From assembly GCF_014203855.1 (NCBI RefSeq), contig NZ_JACHJV010000002.1, forward strand, positions 868,001 through 932,000: 64,000 nucleotides of DNA. Direction: 5' to 3'. Made by a program: the position numbers and the translations under genes. Below are positions 45,551-55,240 of the stretch, piece after piece. The notes beneath the pieces were generated by a model that saw only the letters and a program-made list of their open reading frames with translations, searched no databases and had not been told where the DNA came from. This stretch comes from Kitasatospora kifunensis (GTDB lineage Bacteria; Actinomycetota; Actinomycetes; Streptomycetales; Streptomycetaceae). How positions within the stretch are numbered: position 1 is the stretch's first letter; each line of letters opens with the position of its first letter.

Positions 45551-46457
45551 CAGGGGCGTTCCAAAGTCCTGGTGATCATGTGAGTTCGCAGGCCAGAGCG
45601 GTCTGGAGGGTCTAGATCGGCCCGTCACGTACGCATCGAAGCTCCAGTTGAACGAGGCGACCTTGCCAAGTCGCCTTGAACCGCTGGAGCTTCGATGTTC
45701 CGTCAGTCCGCCACCGGCTGCCGCGTCAAGCCGCCCGCTCTGGAGGATGCGGCTGGGCTCTCGCCGGCGGAGCTGTGTGCGTCACCCATTCGTGGCGGTA
45801 CTGCTGGTTGCGGCCTCGGCGGTGGTCGCCGGCGCGCGCTCGTACGCGGCCATCTGCCAGTGTCCGCGAACGCTCCGCAGCACACCTGGCCCGCTTGGGC
45901 GCTCGTGTGGTGGGCGCGTGGGGTGCGCGTCGGGCCGACTACCGCCACGATCCGACAGATCGTCAACCTGGCCCGCCCAGTGGCCTGGCCGACCTGACCG
46001 GCGCTGATCCCGCCGGCACGGACTCGATCGCCGTGGACGGCAAGACCGCCCGCGACTCCCCGACACTGCACCTAGCCCGCCGCACACCTGCTGGCCGCGA
46101 CGACCGGCGACGGCCGCACCGTCACCCTGGCTACGGGTTCCCGACAAGACCAATGAAATCACTGGCTTCGCCACGCTGCTGGAGCCCTACGACCTGACCG
46201 GGGTCACCGTCACCGCCGACGCCCTGCACACGCAACGCGCCCACGCGCGCTTTCTCGTGGAGGAGAAGAAGGCCCACTGCCTGCTCGTGGTCAAGGCCAA
46301 CCAGCCAGAGTTGCACAGCCGACTGCGGTCACTGCCGTGGAAGGGCGTCACCGCAAGGCGCTATGACCGAGAGGTCAGCCACGGCCGCAAGGAGACCCGT
46401 GCGACAAGGGCACTCACCATCACCGGCCTCGACCTGGCCTTCCCCCCACGCCAGTAA
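45551..46457 (+). pseudogene. ISAs1-family element, left end intact, transposase degenerate
   Basis: Starts CAGGGGCGTTCCAAAGTC (45551), carries the shared 60-nt palindrome (45636-45695) and the transposase start MFRQSATGCRVKPP at 45695. Then in shifting frames RHPFVAVLLVAASAVVAGA, GLADLTGADPAGTDSIAVDG, KKAHCLLVVKANQPELHSRL and TRALTITGLDL, ending at 46457. At least three frameshifts and loss of the C-terminus make it inactive. It is close to the element at 19790-20761. Confidence 0.75.
45636..45695 (+). repeat. 60-nt palindrome at ISAs1 transposase start, copy 3
   Basis: Perfect 12-bp outer arms TCGAAGCTCCAG / CTGGAGCTTCGA; perfect inner stem AGGCGAC / GTCGCCT around the loop CTTGCCAA. The start codon of the transposase (ATGTTCCG) begins on the last base of the outer arm, so the hairpin would hide the initiation site in mRNA. 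Confidence 0.85.
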
Positions 46458-46555
46458 AGGGAGCGTGAGCTTGCGTGACGATGACGCGGGGCGGCCACCG
46501 GGACGGGCCTGCCCAGGTGACGGGGCTGTTGCAGGGTGCCGTCACCACCCGGACG

Positions 46556-47560
46556 TCAGGGCTGGTGGGTCCTCGGCAGGTGATCTTGAGGAGCGCGGTG
46601 GCGTGGTCGGGGCGTGAGCGGCCGTGGTCGGCCGAGGCGGCGATGGCGGTTCAGGCGGGCCTGGCGCATCAGGCCGATGGGGAGGTTGCGCAGGGTGGCC
46701 ATCGCGGGGGGCGCGTTTGCGGTGCGGACCTGGGAGGCGTCCTCAGCGAAGGTCACGTCGCTCACGTGGTGCGGGGTTTCCACGCAGCAGTGGCCCTGGA
46801 CGAGCGCGGCCGGGCGGGCGGGGTTGGCGGCCTGGCCGGGGGGTGAGGCTGGTGACGGCGTGGAGTGTCTTCGCCTGGACCTTGCCGGTCTTGGTGTTGG
46901 CGCGGCGCCGTTTGATCTCGATGGCCTGGACGGCGTGCGGGAACAGCAGTCCGGCTTCGACGGTGCGCACCTCCCTCGCCCTACCTCGCGGCGACCGTGC
47001 CCGGTGGTGCGGGTATGGTCCAGCAATGGCATCTGGTGCCAGGGCAGTGGGCGTGGTTGCCGGCGTGGCTTCTTCTGGTGTCTCTCGGCGACCTGGAGGT
47101 CGTGCCCGTCAGCGGCAACGATCTTCTTCGTGCTCTGGCGCTGGGTGTGCCCCGCGTCGGCGGTGACGACCACTGCGTGCGGCTCGACGCGGGCCGGCAG
47201 AGGGGACACGGCCGGGATCTCGTTGCTCTTGGCGGCCACCTGGCGTGGGGTGAGGACGCTCTGGCCGACGCGGAGGGCGACGGCCGGCAGGTGAACCGCG
47301 CTCTTGCCGTGGGTGCGTGAGCCGGACACCGTCGTGCCGTCCACGGCCGGCCCGATCAGGGTGTCGCCCCTCTTCGACGGGATCCGCGCCATGGCGCGCG
47401 TCAGATGCCGACGGTGCCTTCCAGGGGGTAGCGGTCGAGGCGGGCCGGTGCTCGGCCGAGCGTGGAGGGGTGGGGCCGAGTCCGGCGCGGACCTGCGGGC
47501 CGGCGTCGGCGGCGATCCGCGTAAGGCAGCGGGCCGCGCCGAGCACGGCCGTCGCTCCAC
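46556..47560 (-). pseudogene. ISAs1-family transposase of a second subtype, heavily degenerate
   Basis: Minus-strand fragments in several frames: MLGAARCLTRIAADAGPQVR, then VVTADAGHTQRQSTKKIVA, and near the C-terminus HHVSDVTFAEDASQVRTANA with PPAMATLRNLPIGLMRQA. Order and content match an ISAs1 transposase. Multiple frameshifts exclude function. It faces the other degenerate copy at 45551-46457. Confidence 0.65.
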
Positions 47561-48242
47561 CGCGGCGAACGGTCCATCAGGCCCCGGAACCGACGAGCCG
47601 ACCAGTCCCACCGGCTGAGAACGTATCAGCCCAGTCGTTGTCCTCGACGGTGGCGAGCCGGTCCTCGCACTGTTCATCCGCGTACGTGCGGGGTGCTGGC
47701 ACTGCTCAGGCCTCCGTACGCCCGGACCGCAACAAAACCCGGACCTCAGGGACGCCACAGAAGCCGGAGCAACTCACCCTGGCCCGCACGTGTACCTCGG
47801 GCCCGCACCCCCACGATCACGAGCGCTCGGGTGAAGACGCGTCATGATCCGTGGCCGCCCCGCTCCTCCATGGCAGTGGGCCCGGCAAGGCCTGCGAGCG
47901 CCTTGCCGGTCACAGCCCCCGGGCCGTGCGTCAACCGGCACACCGGCGCGGCACGGCGGCGGTTTTCGCTGTCGAGCCAGGGTGTCGACCAGCCGGATCG
48001 GGTCGACCCTTCGTCCGAGGTTGCCTGGGCGGTGCCTGCCAGGGCAGTGCCACCGGAGGGTGCCGGCTGGTCGTCGCTTTCGCCCCTGACGGCGTCCGCG
48101 CCGCACACGAGAAGGGGGACGCGATGACGCGAAGCGGCGTCGGCCCGGTCGTGCTCATCTCCTCCGTGTCACGGCAGAGGTGGGCCGGGCGACCCTTCCG
48201 TTTTCGCGTGCGGTGCCGCCCGGCGCGCACAACTCTCAAGGA
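47561..48242. other. Gap without a recognisable gene
   Basis: Reading frames here are short and of low complexity (Arg/Pro/Ala-rich) on both strands. I see no conserved domain, tRNA or IS end. Confidence 0.4.
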
Positions 48243-48248
48243 GTGACG

Positions 48249-48419
48249 GTGTATCCCACGCTTCCCGGCGGTCCGTTGCCTATCCACCAGTTGGCTCATA
48301 CCGGGGTGCAGATCCTGCCGCTGATGGTGGTCGCCGTCTTCCTGGTCGTCGCAGGAACCGTGATGGCGCGCGCCCTGCGGCCCCGATCCGACCGGTCCAC
48401 GTCCAAGCGGAGGAACTGA
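48249..48419 (+). CDS. 56-residue protein with LAxTG cell-wall sorting signal
   Basis: Start GTG 48249 with AAGGAG close upstream. The product has LAHTG at residues 15-19, then the hydrophobic segment VQILPLMVVAVFLVVAGTVM and a positive tail (RALRPRSDRSTSKRRN). This is the layout of a sortase substrate C-terminus, and LAxTG is the class E sortase motif of Streptomyces. The N-terminal 14 residues (VYPTLPGGPLPIHQ) hold no signal peptide, so this is either the end of a broken surface-protein gene or a very small membrane protein. Confidence 0.5.
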   Translation: MYPTLPGGPLPIHQLAHTGVQILPLMVVAVFLVVAGTVMARALRPRSDRSTSKRRN

Positions 48420-48539
48420 TCGAACGTGCGAGTTCTCCTTGTCCGCCAACTGCTCCTGGCCGGCCTCGGGCCGGGGTGTTTCGTTCCCACGCTGGCTGGC
48501 GGCCCGCGATTCAGGTATCGCGCCCGATCCCGCACTGAC

Positions 48540-49560
48540 GCTGTCTCCTTCGTACCAAACCGGCCCGATACCGTCTGCTTCCTGATCCCGTGCCTGAACG
48601 ACGTCGCAGTCATCGGCGAGGGGGTCCGCAGGCTCTGGCAGGAGGACCGCGGGCGCGCGATCGTGATCGACGACGCCCGCCACGACGACAGCGGACAACT
48701 CGCCCAGCAGGCCGCCCTGCCTTGGACGTCCCGGCAAGCCACACCTCCTGCGCCGCGAACCGCCAACCGCCCGCCAAGGCGACAGGCCCGCACGCAACAC
48801 CGACCTTCGCACGATCGCATCCCAGGTCAGCGGGCAGGGCTTGGCCGCCTGCCGGGTCGTGACCCGCGTCATGGACGCCGATGGCCGCCTGCCCAAGGAC
48901 GCGGTCGACGAAGTGCTCCCACTGTTCGACGACCCGCCGGTGGGGGGAGTTCAACTGACGGCGCGGATACGCAACCGCACCAGCTGGCTCACCATGCTCC
49001 AGAACATGGAGTTCTGGGCACCGTCCGCGATCTGCCAGTTCGCCAGAGCCGCCACCGCCACGGTCAGCCTGGCAGGCAACGGCCAGTTCACCCGCCTCAA
49101 GCACGCATGTCCGTAGGCGGCCAACCGTGGGCCCAAGCACTCACCGAAGATCTCGAACCGGCCCTGGACCTGGCCGGCGCAGGCCCGGTCCTCACCACCC
49201 CGACCACCACCCACGCCGACCAGCAAGGCGTCCTCTCACTGCGCCGACTCATCGAACAGCACACGCGATGGTTCCAAGGACACATGACCGCGATCCGCCA
49301 CGTGCCCAGAACTCGGGGCGCCCGCACCATCCCTCATATGGCGTCGATCGAGATAATCCTCCACCCACTGGCGCCCCGGCCCCTGGTCCTGCCGTGGTCG
49401 ATCGTCTTCCACGCCAGCCTCGTCGTCATGGTCCACCAGATGATCGGCAGCGGACCGGACGCCGCCCTGGGAGGCGACCCCACAGCACGCGCAGAAGCCA
49501 CCGCCCGGTGGTACATCCTGTCCCTCGCACCGAACCTGGCGGCCGTCACTTCTACCGCCT
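48540..49560 (+). pseudogene. Family 2 glycosyltransferase, degenerate
   Basis: Plus-strand pieces in different frames: TVCFLIPCLNDVAVIGEGVR, RAIVIDDARHDDSGQLA, VTRVMDADGRLPKDAVDEVL, GGVQLTARIRNRTSWLTMLQ, QNMEFWAPSAICQFARAAT and LSLRRLIEQHTRWFQGHMTA, then hydrophobic ends. This is a membrane-bound GT2 (cellulose/hyaluronan-synthase-like; DxD and Q-x-x-RW seen as DADGR and HTRWFQG). At least three frameshifts break it. Confidence 0.65.
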
Positions 49561-49706
49561 GCGCGCCCTTGACGTGTCCTGGCTGCGATCAATCATCGTC
49601 GGCCATCTCCCGCTCCCCGCCAACGACCTTGCCCACGTAGCCTGCTCGCGCGCCCTGCGACGCAGGTGCCGCGACCGGACAAGCCAGGTCAAGAGGGGCC
49701 GCGTCG

Positions 49707-49880
49707 TTGACCGCGCAGGTCCACTCCGGCAGCTTCGTCGTCAACCCGGGAAGCTGGGACCAGTGAACGTCCGCCCCGGGCACACGGCTGACCGTCGAAG
49801 TGCCCAGCGCCATCTTGCGGGTGCGGATCGGCGACAACACCTCGGGGTGCAACGGCTGCCCGAGGGCGAGCATCGACACG
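49707..49880 (+). pseudogene. Remnant of a third aerolysin-like protein
   Basis: The frame reads TAQVHSGSFVVNPGSWDQ, a TGA stop at 49764 where relatives have Trp, then TRLTVEVPSAILRVRIGD and CNGCPRAS. This aligns with TVQVITGNFTFNPGSWDQW and the following VTVQEPGAVPQVLINY and CDGYPSAN of the 44-kb protein. Only the last 60 or so codons remain, next to the broken glycosyltransferase. Confidence 0.55.
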
Positions 49881-49889
49881 ATCCTCATC

Positions 49890-50591
49890 GCTCTGTCAGT
49901 GCGCGCAGGCCGCTGCGAAACGCGGTCGCGTCCAGCCATGGCGGACCTCGCGCCCGGCCACCGTCTGCGGCCGGGGGCGACGTCGCTTGCGTGATCCCCA
50001 TTACCAGAGTGGCGAGTTCATGGCCGGAAGCGACACGCCGAATTCCCTGCGCGTCCGAACTACGCTCCGGTTATCGCTCACCACCACCACGTGATTTGGT
50101 CCGATATCAGGTGGAATATCGGGTACTGGAGCAGGTAGTTCCACGCTTATCAGGCAACGGTCTTCGAGGTGAGGCTTGGGGCGCGGGCCCAGCGGTCCGC
50201 CGCACCGCGCGGGGATGCCGGGAGGACCACTTCGCCCGGCCATCCCGCGCGGTGTTCGGGGCGTGTCCCGGGAAAGAAAGGCGGCGCACCATGGCGGCGC
50301 GGTCGGCGGTAGGTGAGGGCGCCGGGGCGGCGTTTGCGGCTCGTGGCCCTCGGCCGGGGCCGGGCGCCCGGGAGTTGGGCTGCTCCACTGGCCCGCATTG
50401 ACGTCCGCAGTGTGTGCCGGGCGGGCGAACGGCTCGTCGGTGCGGGCAAGGGGTGGGGCCCTCGCCCATGCTGTCCCGCCTATTGTCCCCGTGCCCCAGC
50501 CGCTGTCCGACACCACGCGCCGATCAGTGTCCGGCGGCGCCCGGAAGGGGGCCCGTCATGCAGGTCCCCACCATCCCCCGTTGCCAAGAGA
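49890..50591. other. Gap without a recognisable gene
   Basis: Long open frames on both strands are of extreme Arg/Pro/Ala composition and match nothing I recognise. It must contain the promoter of the LuxR-type gene that follows. Confidence 0.4.
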
Positions 50592-51146
50592 GTGACCCTG
50601 AACGTGCCGACCATCAGCTGGGATCCGGACGCCACCAACGCGCAGCGAGCCGAGAGCACCGCCCGTGCAGTCCTCGACATCCTCGCCGAAAACGGGCCTT
50701 CGGTGGGAGCCCGCGACGGCGGCACGGATGCGGTTCATCAGCGTGCCCAGGCGCTGGCGCTCGTCTCCCAGGCCTTTGCCATCCTGGCCGTCGTAGATGA
50801 GAACGCCCACATGGTCGGCGCTGTCACCAGCATGGCTGAGCTGCTGGGCGAGCAGCTCGCCCAGCTCGGTACGTTGATCTGTGCGGTGAGCCAGTCGCCG
50901 CCTGCGGTGCGCGCACCGCAGGCGGCGCAGCGCCCGGCCCTGGTACCGGCGCCGCTGACCCGACGCGAGTTCCAGGTCGTCTCACTGCTCGTGCGCGGGC
51001 TGACCGACAAGGAGATCGCCGCCCACCTGGTGATCTCCACCCGCACCGTGGAGGGGCATGTCCACCGCATTCTCGCCAAGCTGGGCCTGACCACCCGCAC
51101 CCAGATCGCCACCTGGGCCGTGGCGCACTGCGATGCGCCGTCTTGA
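50592..51146 (+). CDS. Small LuxR-type helix-turn-helix regulator
   Basis: A protein of about 184 residues with a C-terminal LuxR/FixJ HTH: LTRREFQVVSLLVRGLTDKE, AAHLVISTRTVEGHVHRILA, KLGLTTRTQIATWAV. The N-terminal 110 residues are helical, Ala-rich and have no receiver aspartate pattern. The start is uncertain: GTG 50592 and GTG 50604 are both in frame and neither has a strong site. It resembles the output part of LAL or NarL proteins. No partner kinase nearby. Target unknown. Confidence 0.7.
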   Translation: MTLNVPTISWDPDATNAQRAESTARAVLDILAENGPSVGARDGGTDAVHQRAQALALVSQAFAILAVVDENAHMVGAVTSMAELLGEQLAQLGTLICAVSQSPPAVRAPQAAQRPALVPAPLTRREFQVVSLLVRGLTDKEIAAHLVISTRTVEGHVHRILAKLGLTTRTQIATWAVAHCDAPS

Positions 51147-51337
51147 CATCCTCCCCGCGCTGACCTCGATCTTGCATGACGGCTCGTCAGCTCGGCTGGC
51201 GGGCCGTTTCCGCTTGTCCGGGCTGGGTTTTCTGGCTGTGGAAATACCGAGGGTCCGACTGTCGCGTCGGGTGGGCGCCGGGTTCCACGGCTCCAGAAGT
51301 GGTCCCGCTGCTCGCCGGGATGGGGTGATGTCGCTGG

Positions 51338-52712
51338 TCAGCCGGGGGTCGGCAGGGCGTGCAGGCGCTCGAATGCGCTGGTGACCACGTCGGTCCGGGG
51401 CCAGTGGCGGGCGAGGCGGAGGCAGCTGCGCCGGCCGGTATTGACGAGCTGGGCGGCGGCGGAGAACAGCCGCAGCCGCAGGCGTTGGGGCTCCCACCGG
51501 CGGGCGTCGCCGGTCAGGGCGAGCATGGGCATCCAGGCGGGCAGGTCGAGTGCGAGCTGGACGATCTCCAGCCGGATCTGGTTCTGGGCGGTGTCGTGGA
51601 GTGGGAGGTTGCGCAGGCCGGTGTCGCGGGCGGCGCGGATGCGGTCCTCGGCGCTGGCGCGCCGGCGGTGCCGCAGTTCCAGCGCGGCGATCGGGCTGCC
51701 GGTGGTGTTGGTGGCGAAGCAGGTCAGCCGCATGCCGTCGGCGTCGGTGAAGCTCAACTGGGTTCCGGGGTGGGGGCGTTCCTTGCGGACGATGAGCCGT
51801 ATCCCCTTCGGCCATCCCGTGAGGACATCGCCTGCGAGTTCGGCGACCCAGGCGCCGTCGCGGATCTCGCCGCCGGGTTCGACGGCCGGTGTCCAGGCCG
51901 GGGCCGGGATCTTCAGCACGGCCTGGTGGATGGCGTCGGTGATGGTCATCCCGACCGAGAAGGACAGCCATCGGCCGCGTGCGGTGAGCCAGTCGAGGAA
52001 GTCGTGGGTGCCGCCGACGGAGTCGGGGCGGATCAGGGTGCGGCGTCCGCGCCGGTACTTCTTCGGCAGCTGGGCCAGCACCAGGCGGGCGGCCTCGATG
52101 TGGTCGGTGGCCGTGTTGCTGCCCGCGTTGCCCGGCCTCAGCAGCCCGGCGACCGGTTCCCCGGACCCGCCTGGGCCGTGGTCGACGAACGCGAACAGCG
52201 GGTGATGCCCGAACGTCTTCTTCCAGGTCTTGGCCGCGTCCTGCTCCTCGGAGTGTGCCAGGACCAGCACTCCGTCGATGTCCACGACCACCTCGCCGCC
52301 CGCGTCCGGGGCCGCCTGGCCGGCCAACCGCCAGACCCGCTCGCGGACTTCGGCCCGCGCCCGACGGATCGCCGCGAGTGCGCGGGGCCCGGCCGCGGCA
52401 AGGGCGTCGACAAGTCAGGAGACCGTCGGGTCGCAGGCCACCGGACCGAACACGGCCGGCTCGGCCCGCAGCACCGCCACATCGGACAAGCAGTCCCCGC
52501 CAAGGGCCACGGCGAGCGCGACGTCCAGGAGGATCTTGCCGGGATCATGGACCGCCCGCGCCTTGCGCCATGGCGCAAGGGCCGCCGATATCGCCGCGTC
52601 CAGCCCTGTCTTGCGGGCGGTCTCGACCAGCAGCACGGCGCCGGTCTGCGCGACCACCCCGCGACCGCCGCCCTCGACGCGAACACGCGGGTATGACCCG
52701 ATACGCTTACTC
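51338..52712 (-). pseudogene. IS1380-family transposase with internal stop
   Basis: The N-terminal part starts at ATG 52712 (MSKRIGSYPRVRVEGG; LLDVALAVALGGDCLSDVAV) and ends at a TGA at 52415-52417 after FGPVACDPTVS. The same frame continues with LVDALAAAGPRALAAIRRA, VVDIDGVLVLAHSEEQDAAK, YRRGRRTLIRPDSVGGTHDF and ends LHALPTPG at 51338. Restored, it would be about 457 residues, normal for IS1380. The single nonsense codon replaces the conserved position after PTVS. No terminal inverted repeats were identified by eye. Confidence 0.8.
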
Positions 52713-53034
52713 ATCTGGGAAGTGCCTCCGACGGCGCGGGAACAAGGGCCTAGACAATCCTCATTCTCGCTGGTCAGAGGCACTTTTCGTTTATCTGACC
52801 ACCTGTCGGATGAGCCGCTCATGAAAGCCCGAGGTCAACAGACACAGAACGGCAGGGCCTGCTGTCGTTTGCTCCTTGGCTTGGATGCCAGCGAGCTGCA
52901 CAGGAGGCCCTGCCGCCATGCCCCGGCTGGCGAGATCACCCGACCGGGGCGCGCTGTTCGATCATCAGGCGAACTCCGCTGTTGAACAACGGGGTTCTAC
53001 TCTGACTTCGGTGTGCGGTGCGATTCCCGAGACC
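52713..53034. other. Intergenic, IS1380 upstream region and a short inverted repeat
   Basis: Contains a separated inverted repeat GGCAGGGCCT (52851-52860) / AGGCCCTGCC (52905-52914), directly before ATG 52918 of a short frame (MPRLARSPDRGALFDHQ) that soon stops making sense. This may be the beginning of another IS transposase gene, now truncated by the toxin gene's 3' end. No complete gene. Confidence 0.35.
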
Positions 53035-54654
53035 TCAGTGCGGGAAGGTCGGGAACTGCTGGTTGCTGTTGCCCACGCAGTCGTAGAGCTCCAGCGGGTT
53101 GCCGCCGTAGTACTCGTCCACACACCTGGCGGACACCGGGTTGACGATGGACCCGTCGAGGCGGTGCCAGAAAGCCGTGATCCCGGGCGAGGTGGAGCCG
53201 TTGCAGGTGTTGGTGGTCAGCGTCGTGTTGTTTCCCGTGCCGCCATTGTAGGTGCTCAGGCAGAGGCCCGTGGTGGAGGAGGAGACCTCTCCGTTGTTCC
53301 GGACGTTCCAGGTGGTGCAACCCCCGAGGGTAACGCTACCCCCGGCAAGGGATCCGTTGTCTGACACGCAGCGGCCCGAGCCGTCCGCAATGGAGCCGCG
53401 CGGCGCGGTGTAGGGCGGAGGAGGCGGCGACGTAATGCTGCTGCAGCTCTGCGACGGACGGGTGTGCCCCGTGCTGGTGTCGTCTGGCCAGTAATTACCA
53501 GTCGCGTTCCCCGAACCCGACTGTGCGGCCGTCACGGTGCTGTTCGAGGCGTAGGTCCACTGGGCCCAGGAACCGGCATCGAAAACGAAGTGCCCGTTGA
53601 AGTACTGGAACACGGGAGTGTAGTCGACCCAGGCGGGGACGTTAGCCTTCGAAGTGTACGTGAAACCGACCGCGTTTGAACTGCCAGTGCCGGTGGTGCG
53701 GGAGTAGTTCGTTTCCCACATCTGGCCAAAGCTGGCAGAGAAGGTTGCACTGATCGGGCTCGCGTTCTCGAAGCCGGTGTTGCCAAGAGTGAGCGACACG
53801 CCTACCTGAGTGTTTGTTTGATTGACCGTGCCGGTAGTTTGCGACTCATCGAAGCTCTGCGTATAGCTGAAGTTGAACGGCACGTTGCCGGGGCCTGCGG
53901 GCCAGTCCGTCACCACACACGGGGCGCTGGCAGGCTGAGCGCTTTTCGAGTCCACCACGAACTTGCAGTACGAGTTGGTTCCGCCGCTCGAAGGTGTGCA
54001 GAGGGTGTTGCCGTACTGGGCGGCAAGGTCCCAGAGCTCGGAGTCATACACCCCGGCGGAGTCAAAGACGTCCCAACGGGAGTTGTTGTCCCCGCTGTTG
54101 CAGGAATATACGCCGACATCCTGGGTCTTAAAGACGGCGTTGTACGTTCCCCCGGTCACATTGAGGCAACCGTAGTTGTAGCCAGGGGCCAGGGATCTGA
54201 TCATGAACCCTCCCTGCGGCGAGGGTTCAATGAACCACCTCTGGCTCATACTCCCATCGCACTGGAACCAGTAGGTACGGTAGCTGCTCGGAGTCGCTCC
54301 GAGAAGGCACTCTCCGGTGCTGTTGCTGATGATTGAAAAGCTTCCGTCGCCGTAGATGGTGTTGAACTGGAAAGTCTGGTTGGTATTTCCAATTCCGCTG
54401 TAGCTGTAGACGCCGGGCGCGTTGCTCGCATCGCCATCGGCGAAATAGCCGCCGTTGTAATCGAGGACCCGGCTCTCATAGCTGTCGGCCATCGCGAACA
54501 GGGTCATGCACTGGAGTCGCTGCGCGCAGTTTCCGGCAGCGTGCGCCTTCACGGCGGCGAACGGCGACATGGCGAAGCCCATCGCCATGATGAGGGCAAC
54601 CGCCAGGGTTGCCGCGATTCTTGGGAGTTTTCGTACGTCCCAGCTGATGATCAT
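53035..54654 (-). CDS. Secreted ricin-aerolysin-ricin type pore-forming protein
   Basis: A 539-residue exported protein. Signal segment IAATLAVALIMAMGFAMSPF then AVKAHAA. Residues about 45-195: ricin-type lectin (GNTNQTFQFNTIYGDGSFSI, GECLLGA, MSQRWFIEP). About 240-385: Ser/Thr-rich amphipathic aerolysin-like region (QTTGTVNQTNTQVGVSLTLG, SATFSASFGQMWETNYSRTT) followed by NGHFVFDAGSWAQWTYASNS. Then PPPPPYTAPRG and a second ricin domain (GRCVSDNGSLAGGSVTLGG, ARCVDEYYGGNPLELYDCVG). Same plan as the protein at 44212 plus an extra lectin. Start ATG 54654 behind AGGT. Composition less GC-rich than neighbours. Confidence 0.65.
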   Translation of the reverse strand: MIISWDVRKLPRIAATLAVALIMAMGFAMSPFAAVKAHAAGNCAQRLQCMTLFAMADSYESRVLDYNGGYFADGDASNAPGVYSYSGIGNTNQTFQFNTIYGDGSFSIISNSTGECLLGATPSSYRTYWFQCDGSMSQRWFIEPSPQGGFMIRSLAPGYNYGCLNVTGGTYNAVFKTQDVGVYSCNSGDNNSRWDVFDSAGVYDSELWDLAAQYGNTLCTPSSGGTNSYCKFVVDSKSAQPASAPCVVTDWPAGPGNVPFNFSYTQSFDESQTTGTVNQTNTQVGVSLTLGNTGFENASPISATFSASFGQMWETNYSRTTGTGSSNAVGFTYTSKANVPAWVDYTPVFQYFNGHFVFDAGSWAQWTYASNSTVTAAQSGSGNATGNYWPDDTSTGHTRPSQSCSSITSPPPPPYTAPRGSIADGSGRCVSDNGSLAGGSVTLGGCTTWNVRNNGEVSSSTTGLCLSTYNGGTGNNTTLTTNTCNGSTSPGITAFWHRLDGSIVNPVSARCVDEYYGGNPLELYDCVGNSNQQFPTFPH

Positions 54655-54968
54655 CGGACCTCGTTCCTGAGATTTCGTCCCGCTCTGTGACCCTCTTCGG
54701 GCAGCTCTGGGGGGCCGCCGGTTCCCGGCTTCACCTGTCGGGGGAAGCCGACTGCGAGGATGTCTCTCACTAAGGAGCGTGAACCCGCACGACTGTGACG
54801 TGAGAGCGGTCGAACCGGGTACGGCAGGGCGGCGTCCGGTTACGTAGCAAGGGGCCGTCGTCCGTGGCCGGGGCTTGACCGGTGTCCTGGGGTTCGTGGT
54901 GTCCGGCCTCGCGGACCGCCGGGAGCGGGTTCTGGCGCAGCGTTCCGGGCCGTCTCCTGCTCCGGTCC

Positions 54969-54992
54969 GTGTAGGCCCGGCCGGGCCTACAC
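54969..54992. repeat. 24-bp perfect palindrome without loop
   Basis: GTGTAGGCCCGG directly followed by its reverse complement CCGGGCCTACAC. It lies at the end of a peptidase remnant, between the toxin gene and the ISL3 fragment, and could be a cruciform, a terminator core or an operator. Confidence 0.7.
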
Positions 54993-55061
54993 GCCCGGGG
55001 CGTGCTCGAGGTACCAGGAGAAGTCCTCGCTGCCGAGGCTGTGCTCGGTGTCCTCCACCTG
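54987..55061 (-). pseudogene. M20-family peptidase/amidohydrolase C-terminal remnant
   Basis: The frame reads QVEDTEHSLGSEDFSWYLEH, then APGV and a stop. The GSEDFSWYLEHxPG pattern, with the metal-ligand Glu-Asp region, is conserved near the C-terminus of M20D amidohydrolases. Nothing else of the gene remains nearby. Confidence 0.45.
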
Positions 55062-55240
55062 GCTCTGTCCGCGAGAAAGGGGTTCTGGCGCAGATCTTGG
55101 GGAGCGATCGCGGAGCGTAACCCAGGTGTTCGATTGCGAGGGGCGGGTTCGCGTGAGACGGCGTACGCCGTGCTTTCCGCCAGTGGTAAGTGACGCTTCA
55201 TCAGGTCTCTGGCAGTCTCTGTCATGCTCGGCTTTTGCCG

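Noticed and set aside
46556..47758. Intact 400-residue protein on the minus strand
   Set aside because: Conserved ISAs1 segments are spread over several frames; the open frame is a by-product of base composition.
50001..50516. Minus-strand 171-residue protein
   Set aside because: Pro/Arg/Thr-rich with no domain and no ribosome-binding site; more likely a GC-driven open frame.
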